From contig NZ_QFAY01000005.1 of assembly GCF_017884005.1 (NCBI RefSeq), positions 20,229 through 84,228 on the forward strand: a stretch of DNA of 64,000 nt. The letters run 5' to 3'. Under the pieces are notes generated by a model. That model saw only the letters and a program-made list of their open reading frames with translations, made no database searches and was not told the DNA's origin. This document shows positions 19,301-26,290 of the stretch, one piece after another; the first letter of the stretch is position 1; the number at the start of each line of letters is the position of its first letter. This DNA is from Streptococcus panodentis. Lineage in GTDB: Bacteria; Bacillota; Bacilli; Lactobacillales; Streptococcaceae. Position numbers and translations under genes: made by a program.

Positions 19301-21428
19301 CTACTTTCTTACTTTCATCGTTTTGATCGATGCCCTGAGGTGTAAAATGAAGAGTGGCCGCTTGCTGCTGGTTGCGGATGCCGACGCTTTCTTTTTTCTC
19401 ACCCTTTGGCGGATAAGTCAGTTCGACCTGCAGGTCTTCAACTTCACCGCTAAAGGCCGTGCCTGTAGGCTTTTCAATATCTCCTTTATTCAGAGCAATA
19501 CGGACCCGCATCCCCAGCTTGCTCAGAGCCGGATCAGTCATGGCAGGATTTTTCTTGAAGCTGACAGTATAGTCACCCGCAGTCGTTACTTCGGTAAACT
19601 CACTGGCTTCATCTTCATCAAAGACGCCATTGTTATTAAAATCTATCCAAGCGCGGACATAGGCCTTTTCGTAGCCATTCGCCGAAGCATGGAGCCGCAG
19701 AGAGTAGTCTCCGTCATGAAGACGGTTTACTCGGAAAAGGTTGTTGGTTTTTCCGACCAAATCATCAGACAGCAGCTGATCCACCCCTTCATCGGCCAAA
19801 TCTGTTTGCTCATCATGCTTCCAGTTATTCCCAGACGTGGTGTCAATGTCCGCCTCTACTCGGCCTAAAAACGGCTGTGGGTTTGGGCCTCCTGTTTCAG
19901 CATTATACCTTGAAATCGCATGGATGGCCTTGCCATAAGAGTCCGGCGCATCCCCCTCATCTACTGCCATGAAGCCAATCATCGCAGCCTGCTGACCAGA
20001 GGAAGCAATATAGATTCCAACCTCTGAGGCACCGCGCGACATCACCAGTGGAATGGTATTGTATCTGGAAACATTCGGACCGAATACCTGACTGCCCAGT
20101 CCGCCGGTCTTTTGATCCGGACTGACATAGGCCTGCCAATGAACGCCACTGGCGTCCTTCCCAATATACTGGCCTTCAGTAGTCGGCTGCATAGGCTTGT
20201 AGGTTTCTGTGATTTCCGTCGTCGCACCGTTCGTGTCTATGACAGTCCGCTTCCACTCTGCTAAGTGCTCCCAGCCCTGTCCATTTGTCGTAAAGATGGC
20301 ATACTCACCTGGGTTGGCTTCTTCTCCATCCGCCATGACGACTGCAGCCTTGACCGCCTTACCGAGATAGGTGGCTTCAACCTTGAATTTCACACCATAG
20401 TTGGCTTCATCTTTAGGAACCTGCAGTTGGGTCTTACGTCCCTTGGTGTCAATCCCCTCTGACTTGATAGCCGACCATTGATTCTGCGGAGCTCCTACGA
20501 TTTTAGGACGATAGTCATCACCGTACCAATATTGATAGGCATAATTTGTGCTGTTATTATACTGCAGCCAGGTATTCTTGGCATTTGGATCATAGCTGCT
20601 TTCATATTCTGTCCCTTTTACCCGGTCACGATAAATCTCTGTCGCATAGAAAGGTTTCAGCTCGGTTACCGTCAGCTTGATACGATAGCCCGGTGAAATC
20701 TCTTTTTCATAGACTGTTCCAACCTTAAGAGAGCCATCGGTGTCTAGGTTTTTGAAAGCATTGGTATCCCCAAAATCCAGCCAGTTGACCTGCTTCATCA
20801 GCTCATCCGACCGCTTCTTCACGGACTCTTCCAGCGTTGGCTTAGACACAGCAGGGTTTGCCGTCGCATCTTTCAAACCAGAAGCAGCAGTTGCTGTTCC
20901 TGCAGCATCGGCAGCGCGGAAGGATGTTCCTGTCTCCATGGGCTGGCCGTTGCGCTCAGACCTTGGCATCGCCGCAGTAGCCGGCTTCGGTGTGACCTCT
21001 GCTCTATATGAGCGAGGCTGAGCTGGTGCGGCAGAAGTCGCTTCATTAGCGGAGACAGCTGTTTCTGCCGCCGGAGCAGCCCTTGTTTCAGTGTCTCTTG
21101 CGTCTTCAGTCGGTTCAGGTGCTGCCTGCTCGCTAGCTGCAGTTGGACTCACTGGCTGGTCCTGCCCCTCCCCAATTTCTGGAGCAGGGGCCTCAGAAAC
21201 AGCGGCTGCGAATGTGTCAGCAGCCGCTGGCTGGCTGACGGCTGCATTCAGCCCGCTTTCCGGCAGCGATATGCTGTCATCCGCTGATCCGCTGGTACTT
21301 TCATCTGCACTGACCGTAGCCGCAGTCCCCAAAAGGAACACGGTAGATAACAATACCGAACAAACTCCAATGTTTAATTTTCGAATCGAAAACTTACGCA
21401 AATGGGGGTTAAATAAATCTTTTCCCAT
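13302..21428 (-). CDS. cshA: CshA-like fibrillar LPXTG surface adhesin (long paralogue)
   Basis: A 2708-residue wall protein built like its neighbour. It has a YSIRK-type signal (FSIRKLNIGVCSVLLST) and a disordered Ala/Glu/Thr-rich region to about 200. The non-repetitive adhesive region runs to about 668 (WLDFGDTNAF; IFTTNGQGW; WIDFNNNGVFDEDEAS; GEVEDLQVEL). By eye there are then 19 fibril repeats of about 100 residues, and LPQTG at 2672 followed by a membrane helix and RKKR. The repeats fall into alternating types (PLDDDVPATFDDGSK, VGFP..TPVFDTG and VPFP..TPLFDNG classes), which suggests growth by copying of multi-repeat blocks. The first three and last three repeats align with the short paralogue; the middle is expanded. 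Such long near-identical repeats invite recombination and length variation. Function by family: fibrils, fibronectin and interbacterial adhesion. Confidence 0.92.
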   Translation of the reverse strand: MGKDLFNPHLRKFSIRKLNIGVCSVLLSTVFLLGTAATVSADESTSGSADDSISLPESGLNAAVSQPAAADTFAAAVSEAPAPEIGEGQDQPVSPTAASEQAAPEPTEDARDTETRAAPAAETAVSANEATSAAPAQPRSYRAEVTPKPATAAMPRSERNGQPMETGTSFRAADAAGTATAASGLKDATANPAVSKPTLEESVKKRSDELMKQVNWLDFGDTNAFKNLDTDGSLKVGTVYEKEISPGYRIKLTVTELKPFYATEIYRDRVKGTEYESSYDPNAKNTWLQYNNSTNYAYQYWYGDDYRPKIVGAPQNQWSAIKSEGIDTKGRKTQLQVPKDEANYGVKFKVEATYLGKAVKAAVVMADGEEANPGEYAIFTTNGQGWEHLAEWKRTVIDTNGATTEITETYKPMQPTTEGQYIGKDASGVHWQAYVSPDQKTGGLGSQVFGPNVSRYNTIPLVMSRGASEVGIYIASSGQQAAMIGFMAVDEGDAPDSYGKAIHAISRYNAETGGPNPQPFLGRVEADIDTTSGNNWKHDEQTDLADEGVDQLLSDDLVGKTNNLFRVNRLHDGDYSLRLHASANGYEKAYVRAWIDFNNNGVFDEDEASEFTEVTTAGDYTVSFKKNPAMTDPALSKLGMRVRIALNKGDIEKPTGTAFSGEVEDLQVELTYPPKGEKKESVGIRNQQQAATLHFTPQGIDQNDESKKVAIDTTKAPLVLDAKGNELTADAEGWYSTAEGRYKVTPNGADVKVVFEPKADYIGTAQGINIRRFDTNGASTDWTAKNQAERAINDQLNTMDGRYVPTVLNYSKYETTDIQGVDQEQTPVFNDGDATRTPASPSAAHPVKFVKADGTTTDDGSLPAISNGQEVGRFEVEPATGKITFKPNKDFVGTVDPVSVRMMDANGIFHQAVYQPKVRPVKPTAQDASSEGIQGAVQTGQLTFTSGDKRVPIDSSKLPVFDNGSQTKTVAGVGTYQVDEQGLVTFTPLPAYTGRPDAETVKRVDVYGTEVTASYQADVKAATPTGQDAQTTGLQGQLQKSSLQFMPGQATVNGQKVTVPLATEGPRFVVDGQVQPGNSLLVYDTNGKLQGTYTLQGNDEIHFQPAPDFYGIPTPARLRVTDKNGSRAEAVYQPKVTQVMPTSTNAASTGLQGQPQKGTPSFTGGNPNVPLNDNIPATFDDGSKRKEVPKVGIFEVAPDGTVTFTPDKSYSGTPDPVTVKRVDKNGTPVTATYTPTVTKVTPTGTGGKTEGLQGLVQKGKVTFKAGNPQVGFPADKTPVFDTGVNVKEIDRVGRFEVAADGTVTFTPDKTFVGRTPELDISYADVNGTVAKAAYRATVVAVTPTATGAQTEGLQGQVQTGTVTFTPGAPSVGFPADKTPIFDTGTNVKAIDQVGRFEVAADGTVTFTPDKTFVGRTPELDISYADVNGTVAKATYRATVEAVIPTGTGDRTEGLQGQVQEGRVSFTPGHASVPFPSETTPLFDNGQTVKEVAGVGKFEVNADGKVTFTPDNQFKGTTPEITLIRADENGTPVTVKYQAVVKAVVPTGTTATSTGLQGQPQKGTPSFTEGNPNVPLDDDVPATFDDGSKRKEVPNVGIFEVAPDGSVTFTPDKQFVGTPDPVTVKRVDKNGTPVTAAYTPTVTKVTPTGIGAKTDGPQGLVQKGKVTFKAGDPQVGFPSDKTPVFDTGTNTKEIAKVGKFEVDAEGEVTFTPVKTFIGQTPELEIRHTDSNGTVAKATYRATVRAVTPTGKGAKTEGLQGQVQKGQVSFTPGHASIPFPADSAPLFGNGKAVKEVPNIGRFEVDADGKVTFTPERQFIGASPELGIIRFDANGTPVTVKYQAIVKAVVPTGSSAASTGPQGLPQTGMPIFTGGDPLVPIDETIEPAFSDGKKEKSIPGQGIYTINPDGSVTFTPDKLFVGTPDPVTVKRVDKNGTEVTAQYTPTVEKVTPTGKGIKTEGLQGQVQKGQVSFTPGHASVPFPSGTTPLFDNGSAVKEVPTVGKFEVDAEGNVTFTPDKQFKGETPEQKLTRFDTNGTSVTVKYQAVVKEIVPNGTTATSTGPQGQPQTGTPSFTGGDPTVPLDDDVPATFDDGSKRKEVPNVGIFEVAPDGSVTFTPDKQFVGTPDPVTVKRVDKNGTEVTATYTPTVTKVTPTGKGDQTEGLQGQVQNGKVTFEVGNPQVGFPAGSTPVFDTGTNVKEIAKVGRFEVDAAGNVTFTPDKQFKGETPAIELTRIDTNGTPVTVKYQAAVKEVVPAGTNVTSSGPQGVPQTGKPSFTAGDPLVPIDESVEPSFDDGTKEKTIAGQGTYTIASDGTVTFTPDKQFVGRPDPVTVKRVDKNGTPVTATYTPTVEKVAPIGEDAASTNIKGLAQTGKPIFQAGNPLVPIDETAEPAFDDGSKEITIPGQGTYTIAADGTVTFRPEADFIGQGSGVTVVRRDRNGTPVTARYLPTVVAPSSSQDTSSVGRKGEVQTGTPIFEGAIDQTVAPAFDDGSTEKVVPGEGTYKFAMLGAVTFVPEADFVGTARGVVVKRLDIYGNAVTATYTPTVLGSTATEDTGSTGFRGQPQTGKPIFEGDVDPIVPPTFEDGSTEKVVPGEGTYTIAADGTVTFRPEPNFIGQATGVTVVRKDRNGNTISAAYIPTVTELSVPAEAPDRPSQPAQPAPPALSKSAAPRALPQTGTEETSYLAAGLLAGTAALGLIGLEKRKKRAED

Positions 21429-21464
21429 AGAATCTCCTAATATAATAAATTATTCGCAATTGGT

Positions 21465-21494
21465 ATTATACACTATTTCATTTGAGTTATCCAA
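21465..21494 (-). promoter_or_regulatory. Promoter of the long CshA-like gene
   Basis: Minus-strand TTGGAT (21489-21494), 18 bases, TATAAT (21465-21470). The 5' leader is about 30 bases with AGGAG before the ATG. The -10 region is shared with the short paralogue. Confidence 0.75.
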
Positions 21495-21568
21495 GTATAT
21501 GACTGTAATTTCGGACAATTCTGTACAAAAATAGACAGATTAAAAAAAGGCTCCAATTTTCAGCCATA

Positions 21569-21598
21569 AAAAAAGATTCGCGAAGGAATCTTTTTTCT
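21569..21598 (-). terminator. Terminator of the flavodoxin-fold gene
   Basis: AAAAAAAGATTC-gcgaag-GAATCTTTTTT directly after the stop codon of the gene at 21598. It is the presumed source of the copy at 13098. Confidence 0.85.
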
Positions 21599-22089
21599 TA
21601 TTTGTCCGCAAGGAGCTTCTCCAATTTCTGCTGCAGAGGCGCCAGCTCCCAGCCCTCAATCTCTTGCAGTTCATAATTGGTGACCGCCAGTCCCTGGTAT
21701 TTAAGTCCGTAATTGCGACAGAAACGGTGCATGGCATAGTCCAGCATTTCAATCTCCTTACTGGGCTGAGAACCCTGCAGGAGAAAGAAAAGCTGCTTGC
21801 CCCTGAGAGCCTCCGGCGGATAGGGGATGTCAGCAACCCTGTCTAAGAAAGTTTTGAGCAAACCCGAAAAAGACCACCAATAGATGGGGCTGGTAAAGAC
21901 CCAGACATCGGCCTCTGTCAGTTTTTCATAAACCTGAAAAAACTGGTCCTGCTCTGCTTTCTGACCGTACTGCTCAATATGAAAGTCCACCAAATCCAAG
22001 GTCTCATATTTTCGGCCTTTCAGAAAGAGGCGGGCTAACTGCACACTATTGCCGTTTTTGTTGGGGCTGGCATTGATTAGATAAATCAT
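21598..22089 (-). CDS. NADPH-dependent FMN reductase / flavodoxin-like fold protein
   Basis: A 163-residue single-domain protein with the flavodoxin-like fold. The start MIYLINASPNKNGNS carries the FMN phosphate loop (S-P-N-x-N-G-N-S), and TSPIYWWSFSGLLKTFLDR (about 66-84) is the second flavin contact typical of NAD(P)H-dependent FMN reductases and quinone reductases. The substrate is unknown; a role in redox or oxidative stress defence is plausible. It is monocistronic, with its own promoter and terminator, between the alsS-aldB terminator and the CshA cluster. Confidence 0.85.
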   Translation of the reverse strand: MIYLINASPNKNGNSVQLARLFLKGRKYETLDLVDFHIEQYGQKAEQDQFFQVYEKLTEADVWVFTSPIYWWSFSGLLKTFLDRVADIPYPPEALRGKQLFFLLQGSQPSKEIEMLDYAMHRFCRNYGLKYQGLAVTNYELQEIEGWELAPLQQKLEKLLADK

Positions 22090-22122
22090 GGCTTCTCCTA
22101 TCTTGGATTTATTCCTATCGTT

Positions 22123-22151
22123 ATTATAGCAGAAAAAAGCTCAGCAAACAA
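22123..22151 (-). promoter_or_regulatory. Promoter of the flavodoxin-fold gene
   Basis: Minus-strand TTGTTT (22146-22151), 17 bases, TATAAT (22123-22128) preceded by TGC (extended -10). AGGAG precedes the ATG. Confidence 0.75.
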
Positions 22152-22159
22152 CGGCTGAC

Positions 22160-22190
22160 AAAAGAAGCTGGGACAACCCTACCCAGCTTC
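22160..22190 (-). terminator. Terminator, GAAGCTGGG hairpin
   Basis: GAAGCTGGG ... CCCAGCTTC followed by TTTT on the minus strand. It would end the alsS-aldB transcript. Hairpins with a CTGGGAC core are common between streptococcal genes. Confidence 0.7.
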
Positions 22191-22561
22191 GTCTATTTCT
22201 ATCGTTTGATTGCAAGTTGCAGTGGTTGGGGGGGAGATTTTGTTGACTTTGGTCAACCAACATCTCCCCCTGCACAGTTCATCAAGCGCTTTAGCGCCAT
22301 CACCCCCCTGCTGAACAGCTTCTCATTCGTTGATAAATCAGCTCTTACAAGCCGCTGTTTTGACAGCATGCTTTGTTTGGCTGTATTCACCAGCTCAGAC
22401 CATCATTCCCTGATTGATGAGCTGTGCGGAGGGGGAAGACCAACTCTTTTGACTTGTTTGGCGTTCTTTCCCACTCCTCCGGACTGCCAGAGCAAGGCGG
22501 CGCTGGCCTGATTTGCAGAGTTCTTGAGCAGTATCAGCCCGATATTCTTCAGCTATCAATG
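22191..22561. other. Hairpin-rich gap downstream of aldB
   Basis: No gene seen in 370 bases. 22229-22270 forms a long hairpin: GGGGGAGAT, GTTGAC and their complements around a short loop. Smaller inverted repeats follow (AGCGCTTTAGCGC; CTGCTGAACAG). It looks like a decayed cluster of streptococcal intergenic repeats. Confidence 0.5.
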
Positions 22562-23281
22562 CTATTCAACCCGATCAATATCTTCTCTCATCTCATCCAT
22601 ATTAAACTTAGCAAACAGATACTTGCGGTCCTGCACCGGAAAGCGCTGATCCAGCTGATCAACCGCTCCCAGCTCGACAATGCCTTCTCTGATGACAAAG
22701 TCCATGACATGACCGCCAAAGGTCAGGTCATCGGATACAAAATGCAGATGATAGCCCGCCAGACTGACCCCATGGAAAATTTCCGGTGTCCAAATGCCGA
22801 CAATGGTCCCCGACACATTGTCCTTGCTGTATTCAGGCTGGTTGACGGCCACTTCCGCAAATTTTCGCTCAGTGGTTGACTTCGGAATCATCCGGACATG
22901 CATATGGGCAAAATCTCCGTGAATCTTGATAGAGCGGAAAAGATTTTCTCCGTCATAGTAAGACTCAATCCGCTTTTCCAGCTCCTGATCATCCATCTCA
23001 AAGCGCTGGCGGAAAATAACCTCGGCTTGATGAGGCACTACAGCTGCATAGGGAACCGTCACATCGTCTGCCAGCTCGACCACTTCCAGCTGGTCGCCTG
23101 ACCCCTTGGCCTGATAGGCCTTGCCATCCAGCACAATCAGCTCACCATCAATGGAGTCCAGAGTCCCCAGGCCCAAATCTCCGTACTGCAGCAGCTCACC
23201 AATCGTCATGCTGCCGTCATAAAGCCCGGCCATGAGAGCTCCCAGAGTATTGTATTGAAATAATTTTACTGGCTCTGCCAT
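22562..23281 (-). CDS. aldB: Alpha-acetolactate decarboxylase
   Basis: A 239-residue enzyme converting 2-acetolactate to acetoin, the second step of the neutral overflow pathway that spares the cell acid during pyruvate excess. Zinc ligands are visible as H178-x-H180 and H191 in GYHLHFVSDDLTFGGH. The start LFQYNTLGALMAGLYDG and the conserved GLGTLDSIDGELIVLDG segment are typical. It follows alsS by 31 bases on the same strand, so the two form an acetoin operon. Also called budA. Confidence 0.95.
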   Translation of the reverse strand: MAEPVKLFQYNTLGALMAGLYDGSMTIGELLQYGDLGLGTLDSIDGELIVLDGKAYQAKGSGDQLEVVELADDVTVPYAAVVPHQAEVIFRQRFEMDDQELEKRIESYYDGENLFRSIKIHGDFAHMHVRMIPKSTTERKFAEVAVNQPEYSKDNVSGTIVGIWTPEIFHGVSLAGYHLHFVSDDLTFGGHVMDFVIREGIVELGAVDQLDQRFPVQDRKYLFAKFNMDEMREDIDRVE

Positions 23282-23312
23282 TTTTTCTCCTTTTCTATCA
23301 ACCTTTTTCTAA

Positions 23313-24977
23313 CTAATAAAACTCATCCGGCAAAATAGTCTCTCCCAGAGTGCTGCTGTCCTTGTAGTCAACCGGCAGGTCAATGATGACCGGCCCCTTT
23401 TCCTCAAAGGCAGCCTGCAGCAAATCTGCAAACTCCTGCTGAGAAGTTGCACGGAAGCCTTTGGCTCCAAAGCTTTCTGCGTATTTTACAAAATCAACCG
23501 GACCAAAGTCAACACCGGACGAACGGCCGTATTTCATCTCTTCCTGAAATTCGACCATATTGTAGCGGCCGTCATTCCAGATAATGTGGACAATGGGCAG
23601 CTGAAGGCGGACAGCTGTTTCCAGCTCCTGGGCCGAAAAGAGAAAGCCGCCGTCTCCGGATACTGAGATAATCTTGGTATTGGGACGGACCAGAGCTGCG
23701 GAAATGGCCCAAGGCAGGGCCACCCCCAGCGTCTGCATTCCATTTGAAAAGAGCAGATGTCTAGGCTCATAGCTCTTAAAATAACGGGCCATCCAGATAT
23801 AGTGGGTTCCCACATCCACTGTCACCGTCATGTCATCCTTGGCATTTGCCTGCAGGACCTCAATGATGTCCAGCGGATGCAGACGGCCGGGCTCGGTCTG
23901 ACTGCGGTCAAACTTGACATCGCCATCCATCTTATTGCGCAGGCTCTGCAGGTATTCTCTGGAGCCTTCCGGCAGCTGGTAGCCGTTGACTGCAGGCAGC
24001 AGCAAATCCAGCGTATTGGCAATATCCCCAATCAGCTCACGCTCAGGCTGGAAGTAGGTATCAATCTCAGCCGGCTCCACATCAATGACAACAATGCGGG
24101 CAGAGATTTCAGCATTCCAGTTGCGGGCTTCATATTCAATGGGATCGTAGCCGATAGCGATGACCAGATCCGACTTCTTCAGCAGCATATCGCCCGGCTG
24201 ATTGCGGAAGAGCCCCACCCGTCCAAAGAAGGTGTCTTCTTCCAGCTCCCGGGACACAATGCCGGCTCCTTGGAAGGTTTCCACCACTGGCAGCTGGACC
24301 TGCTCCAAAAGCCGGCGGAGTGCAGCTGTTACGGTAGCATTGGAAGCGCCGTTGCCCAGCAAGAGCACCGGCAGGACAGCGTTTTTAATCGCCTGAGCCA
24401 GATAATTAATATCGGCTACTGAGCTGGAGCCCAGCTGAGGATCCGTCAGCGGCTTGATAGCCTTGACCTTGACCGGGCTGTCAACTACATCCTGGGGGAT
24501 AGAGATAAAGCTGGCTCCCGGCATTCCAGACTTGGCGTGGCGGTAAGCATTGGCAATAATTTCCGATAAGGTATTGCCGTCCTGAACCTCTACCGAATAC
24601 TTGGTAATCGGCTTAAAAAGGGCCGCATTGTCCATAGACTGGTGGGCCCGCTTCAGCAGGTCCGAGCGCTTGACCTGACCAGCCAGTGCCAAAACAGGGT
24701 CGCCCTCTGCCGTTGCCGTTACCAGACCTGTCGCCAGATTGGACGCACCGGGTCCGCTGGTTGCGATGACGACCCCCGGCTCTCCGGTAATCCGGCCAAT
24801 CCCCTGAGCCATAAAGGCAGCATTCTGCTCATGGCGGGCTACAATCAGCTCCGGTCCCTTGTCTTCCAAGGTATCAAAAACCCGGTCAATCTTGGCACCC
24901 GGGATGCCAAAAACATAGTCTACCTTGTGATTGATTAAACTGTCAACAATCAGATCTGCTCCAAATTTTTCTGTCAT
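23313..24977 (-). CDS. alsS: Catabolic acetolactate synthase
   Basis: A 554-residue thiamine-diphosphate enzyme joining two pyruvates to 2-acetolactate. Catalytic Glu50 lies in [14 protein letters not shown]. The ThDP-Mg motif is [15 protein letters not shown] followed by WNDGRYNM. The gene pairs with acetolactate decarboxylase and has no regulatory subunit next to it, which points to the catabolic AlsS rather than the biosynthetic IlvBN form. It is the first gene of the operon, with an extended -10 promoter and a cre-like site just upstream. Confidence 0.95.
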   Translation of the reverse strand: MTEKFGADLIVDSLINHKVDYVFGIPGAKIDRVFDTLEDKGPELIVARHEQNAAFMAQGIGRITGEPGVVIATSGPGASNLATGLVTATAEGDPVLALAGQVKRSDLLKRAHQSMDNAALFKPITKYSVEVQDGNTLSEIIANAYRHAKSGMPGASFISIPQDVVDSPVKVKAIKPLTDPQLGSSSVADINYLAQAIKNAVLPVLLLGNGASNATVTAALRRLLEQVQLPVVETFQGAGIVSRELEEDTFFGRVGLFRNQPGDMLLKKSDLVIAIGYDPIEYEARNWNAEISARIVVIDVEPAEIDTYFQPERELIGDIANTLDLLLPAVNGYQLPEGSREYLQSLRNKMDGDVKFDRSQTEPGRLHPLDIIEVLQANAKDDMTVTVDVGTHYIWMARYFKSYEPRHLLFSNGMQTLGVALPWAISAALVRPNTKIISVSGDGGFLFSAQELETAVRLQLPIVHIIWNDGRYNMVEFQEEMKYGRSSGVDFGPVDFVKYAESFGAKGFRATSQQEFADLLQAAFEEKGPVIIDLPVDYKDSSTLGETILPDEFY

Positions 24978-25009
24978 TTTCTCATTCCTTCCTGATTTTC
25001 ATGACAAAC

Positions 25010-25015
25010 ATTATA
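25010..25015 (-). promoter_or_regulatory. Extended -10 of alsS
   Basis: Minus-strand TGTTATAAT; no clear -35 at the usual distance. AAGGA lies ahead of the ATG at 24977. Confidence 0.6.
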
Positions 25016-25039
25016 ACACAGGTGACTTAAAAGATTCTA

Positions 25040-25053
25040 AGAAAGCGCTTGTT
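25040..25053. promoter_or_regulatory. cre-like site upstream of alsS
   Basis: AGAAAGCGCTTGTT matches 12 of 14 positions of the CcpA consensus TGWAARCGYTWNCW. It is centred about 40 bases upstream of the predicted alsS RNA start, a position compatible with activation. It lies between alsS and the end of the TPR gene. CcpA control is inferred. Confidence 0.5.
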
Positions 25054-25060
25054 AAAGATT

Positions 25061-26290
25061 TTACAAACTGTCAAGCACATCCTGCATCCCGCCGTCATCC
25101 GGCACCAGCTTGAGATATTTCTGAGCCTGAACTTTCGCCTCTTCAAAGCGGCCCAGCTCCCGCAGCAGATAGGTATAGCTCTCCAGAAATTCTGGATTTT
25201 CCTGCAGATCACGGGCCAGCCCGTCGTAGGCTTCCGCTGCCCGGTCCAGATTTTCCAAGGCCTGATAGGCACGCGCCAGATTCCATCGTGTCAGGACATT
25301 GTCCACATCCTGCCCCTCAAAAGCCAGAACCTCGTCATAGCGTTCCTGCTCCAAGTAAAGAGTGGTCAGGCGCAGAGCTGCCTCTTCTATGTCATCCGCA
25401 TTTTCAGCGGCCTGCAGAAGATAGGCTTCCGCTGCCTTCTCATCATGGAGCTCATAGGAGAGCTGGGAAGCCAGCAGCAGGAGGCGGGTATCGAAGGGAT
25501 TCTTATCCAGACCCTGTTTTGCTATAGCCAAAGCTGCTTCTGTCTTGTGCTCAGCATGCAGAGACAGGGCATAGCCGTATTCATAGCCTTCAAAATCCGG
25601 CGAAATCGTGTCCAGCTGCTTAAAATAGAGACTGGCTTTTTGGTATTCCTCCTGCTCGCAGAGCAGGCTGGCCAGTTCATAGACTGCCCTGTCATCATAT
25701 TCCAGCTCAATAGCCTTTTCCAGAAACTCAATGGCTGCTTCAAACTTCCCCAGACTGGCATAGCAGAGACCGATCCGCTGGTAGGTCGAAACCCCAGTCT
25801 GCTGGTAAACGGAGCGGTTATCCAGACTGGCATATTCCTGAATCGCCTGCGAAAAATTCCCCAGCTCCAGATCTATCTCCGCCAGGCCAAAAGTCACCAA
25901 GGGCTCCTCGGTCAGCTGTGCTGCAGCGGCCAGTTTCTCTCTGGCCACATCGGGCAGGCCCTCCATTTGATAGAGATCTGCCTTGGCCAGAAGAGCCGCA
26001 GGATAGAGCGGACTGTCTGGCTCAATCTCCTCCAGATAGGCAAACGCTTCCTCCAGCTCCCCGTCATCGCTGGCAATGGCTGCCAAGCTGATATAGGACT
26101 CAGGATAAAGAGGGGCCAATTTTTCATAAATCCGCTTGGCCTGCGGGAAAAAACCGATACTTTCCAAGTAATCGGCTAGATCCAATAATTCTTCCTGACT
26201 GTCACTGGCCAACGCCGCTTCAAAATACTTGTCCGCCTGGACCAGATCTTGATGCTGCAGGGCTTCCAGCATGTTCTGACTATTGCTCAC
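25061..26290 (-). CDS. Tetratricopeptide repeat protein
   Basis: A 409-residue soluble protein made almost wholly of TPR helices: paired helices with the W/L-G-Y-A-F-A-P pattern, for example YEKLAPLYPESYISLAAIA, and CYASLGKFEAAIEFLEKAIE. No signal or enzymatic domain is seen. TPR solenoids bind other proteins; the partner is unknown. It overlaps the upstream AI-2E family gene by 11 bases, so the two are translated from one message. The stop lies beside the alsS cre-like site. Confidence 0.85.
   Translation of the reverse strand: MSNSQNMLEALQHQDLVQADKYFEAALASDSQEELLDLADYLESIGFFPQAKRIYEKLAPLYPESYISLAAIASDDGELEEAFAYLEEIEPDSPLYPAALLAKADLYQMEGLPDVAREKLAAAAQLTEEPLVTFGLAEIDLELGNFSQAIQEYASLDNRSVYQQTGVSTYQRIGLCYASLGKFEAAIEFLEKAIELEYDDRAVYELASLLCEQEEYQKASLYFKQLDTISPDFEGYEYGYALSLHAEHKTEAALAIAKQGLDKNPFDTRLLLLASQLSYELHDEKAAEAYLLQAAENADDIEEAALRLTTLYLEQERYDEVLAFEGQDVDNVLTRWNLARAYQALENLDRAAEAYDGLARDLQENPEFLESYTYLLRELGRFEEAKVQAQKYLKLVPDDGGMQDVLDSL

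Noticed and set aside
7366..21428. Regular tandem repeats as a CRISPR-like array
   Set aside because: The period is about 300 bases, the frame stays open and the repeats encode fibril domains between signal and LPXTG; no short identical repeats with spacers.
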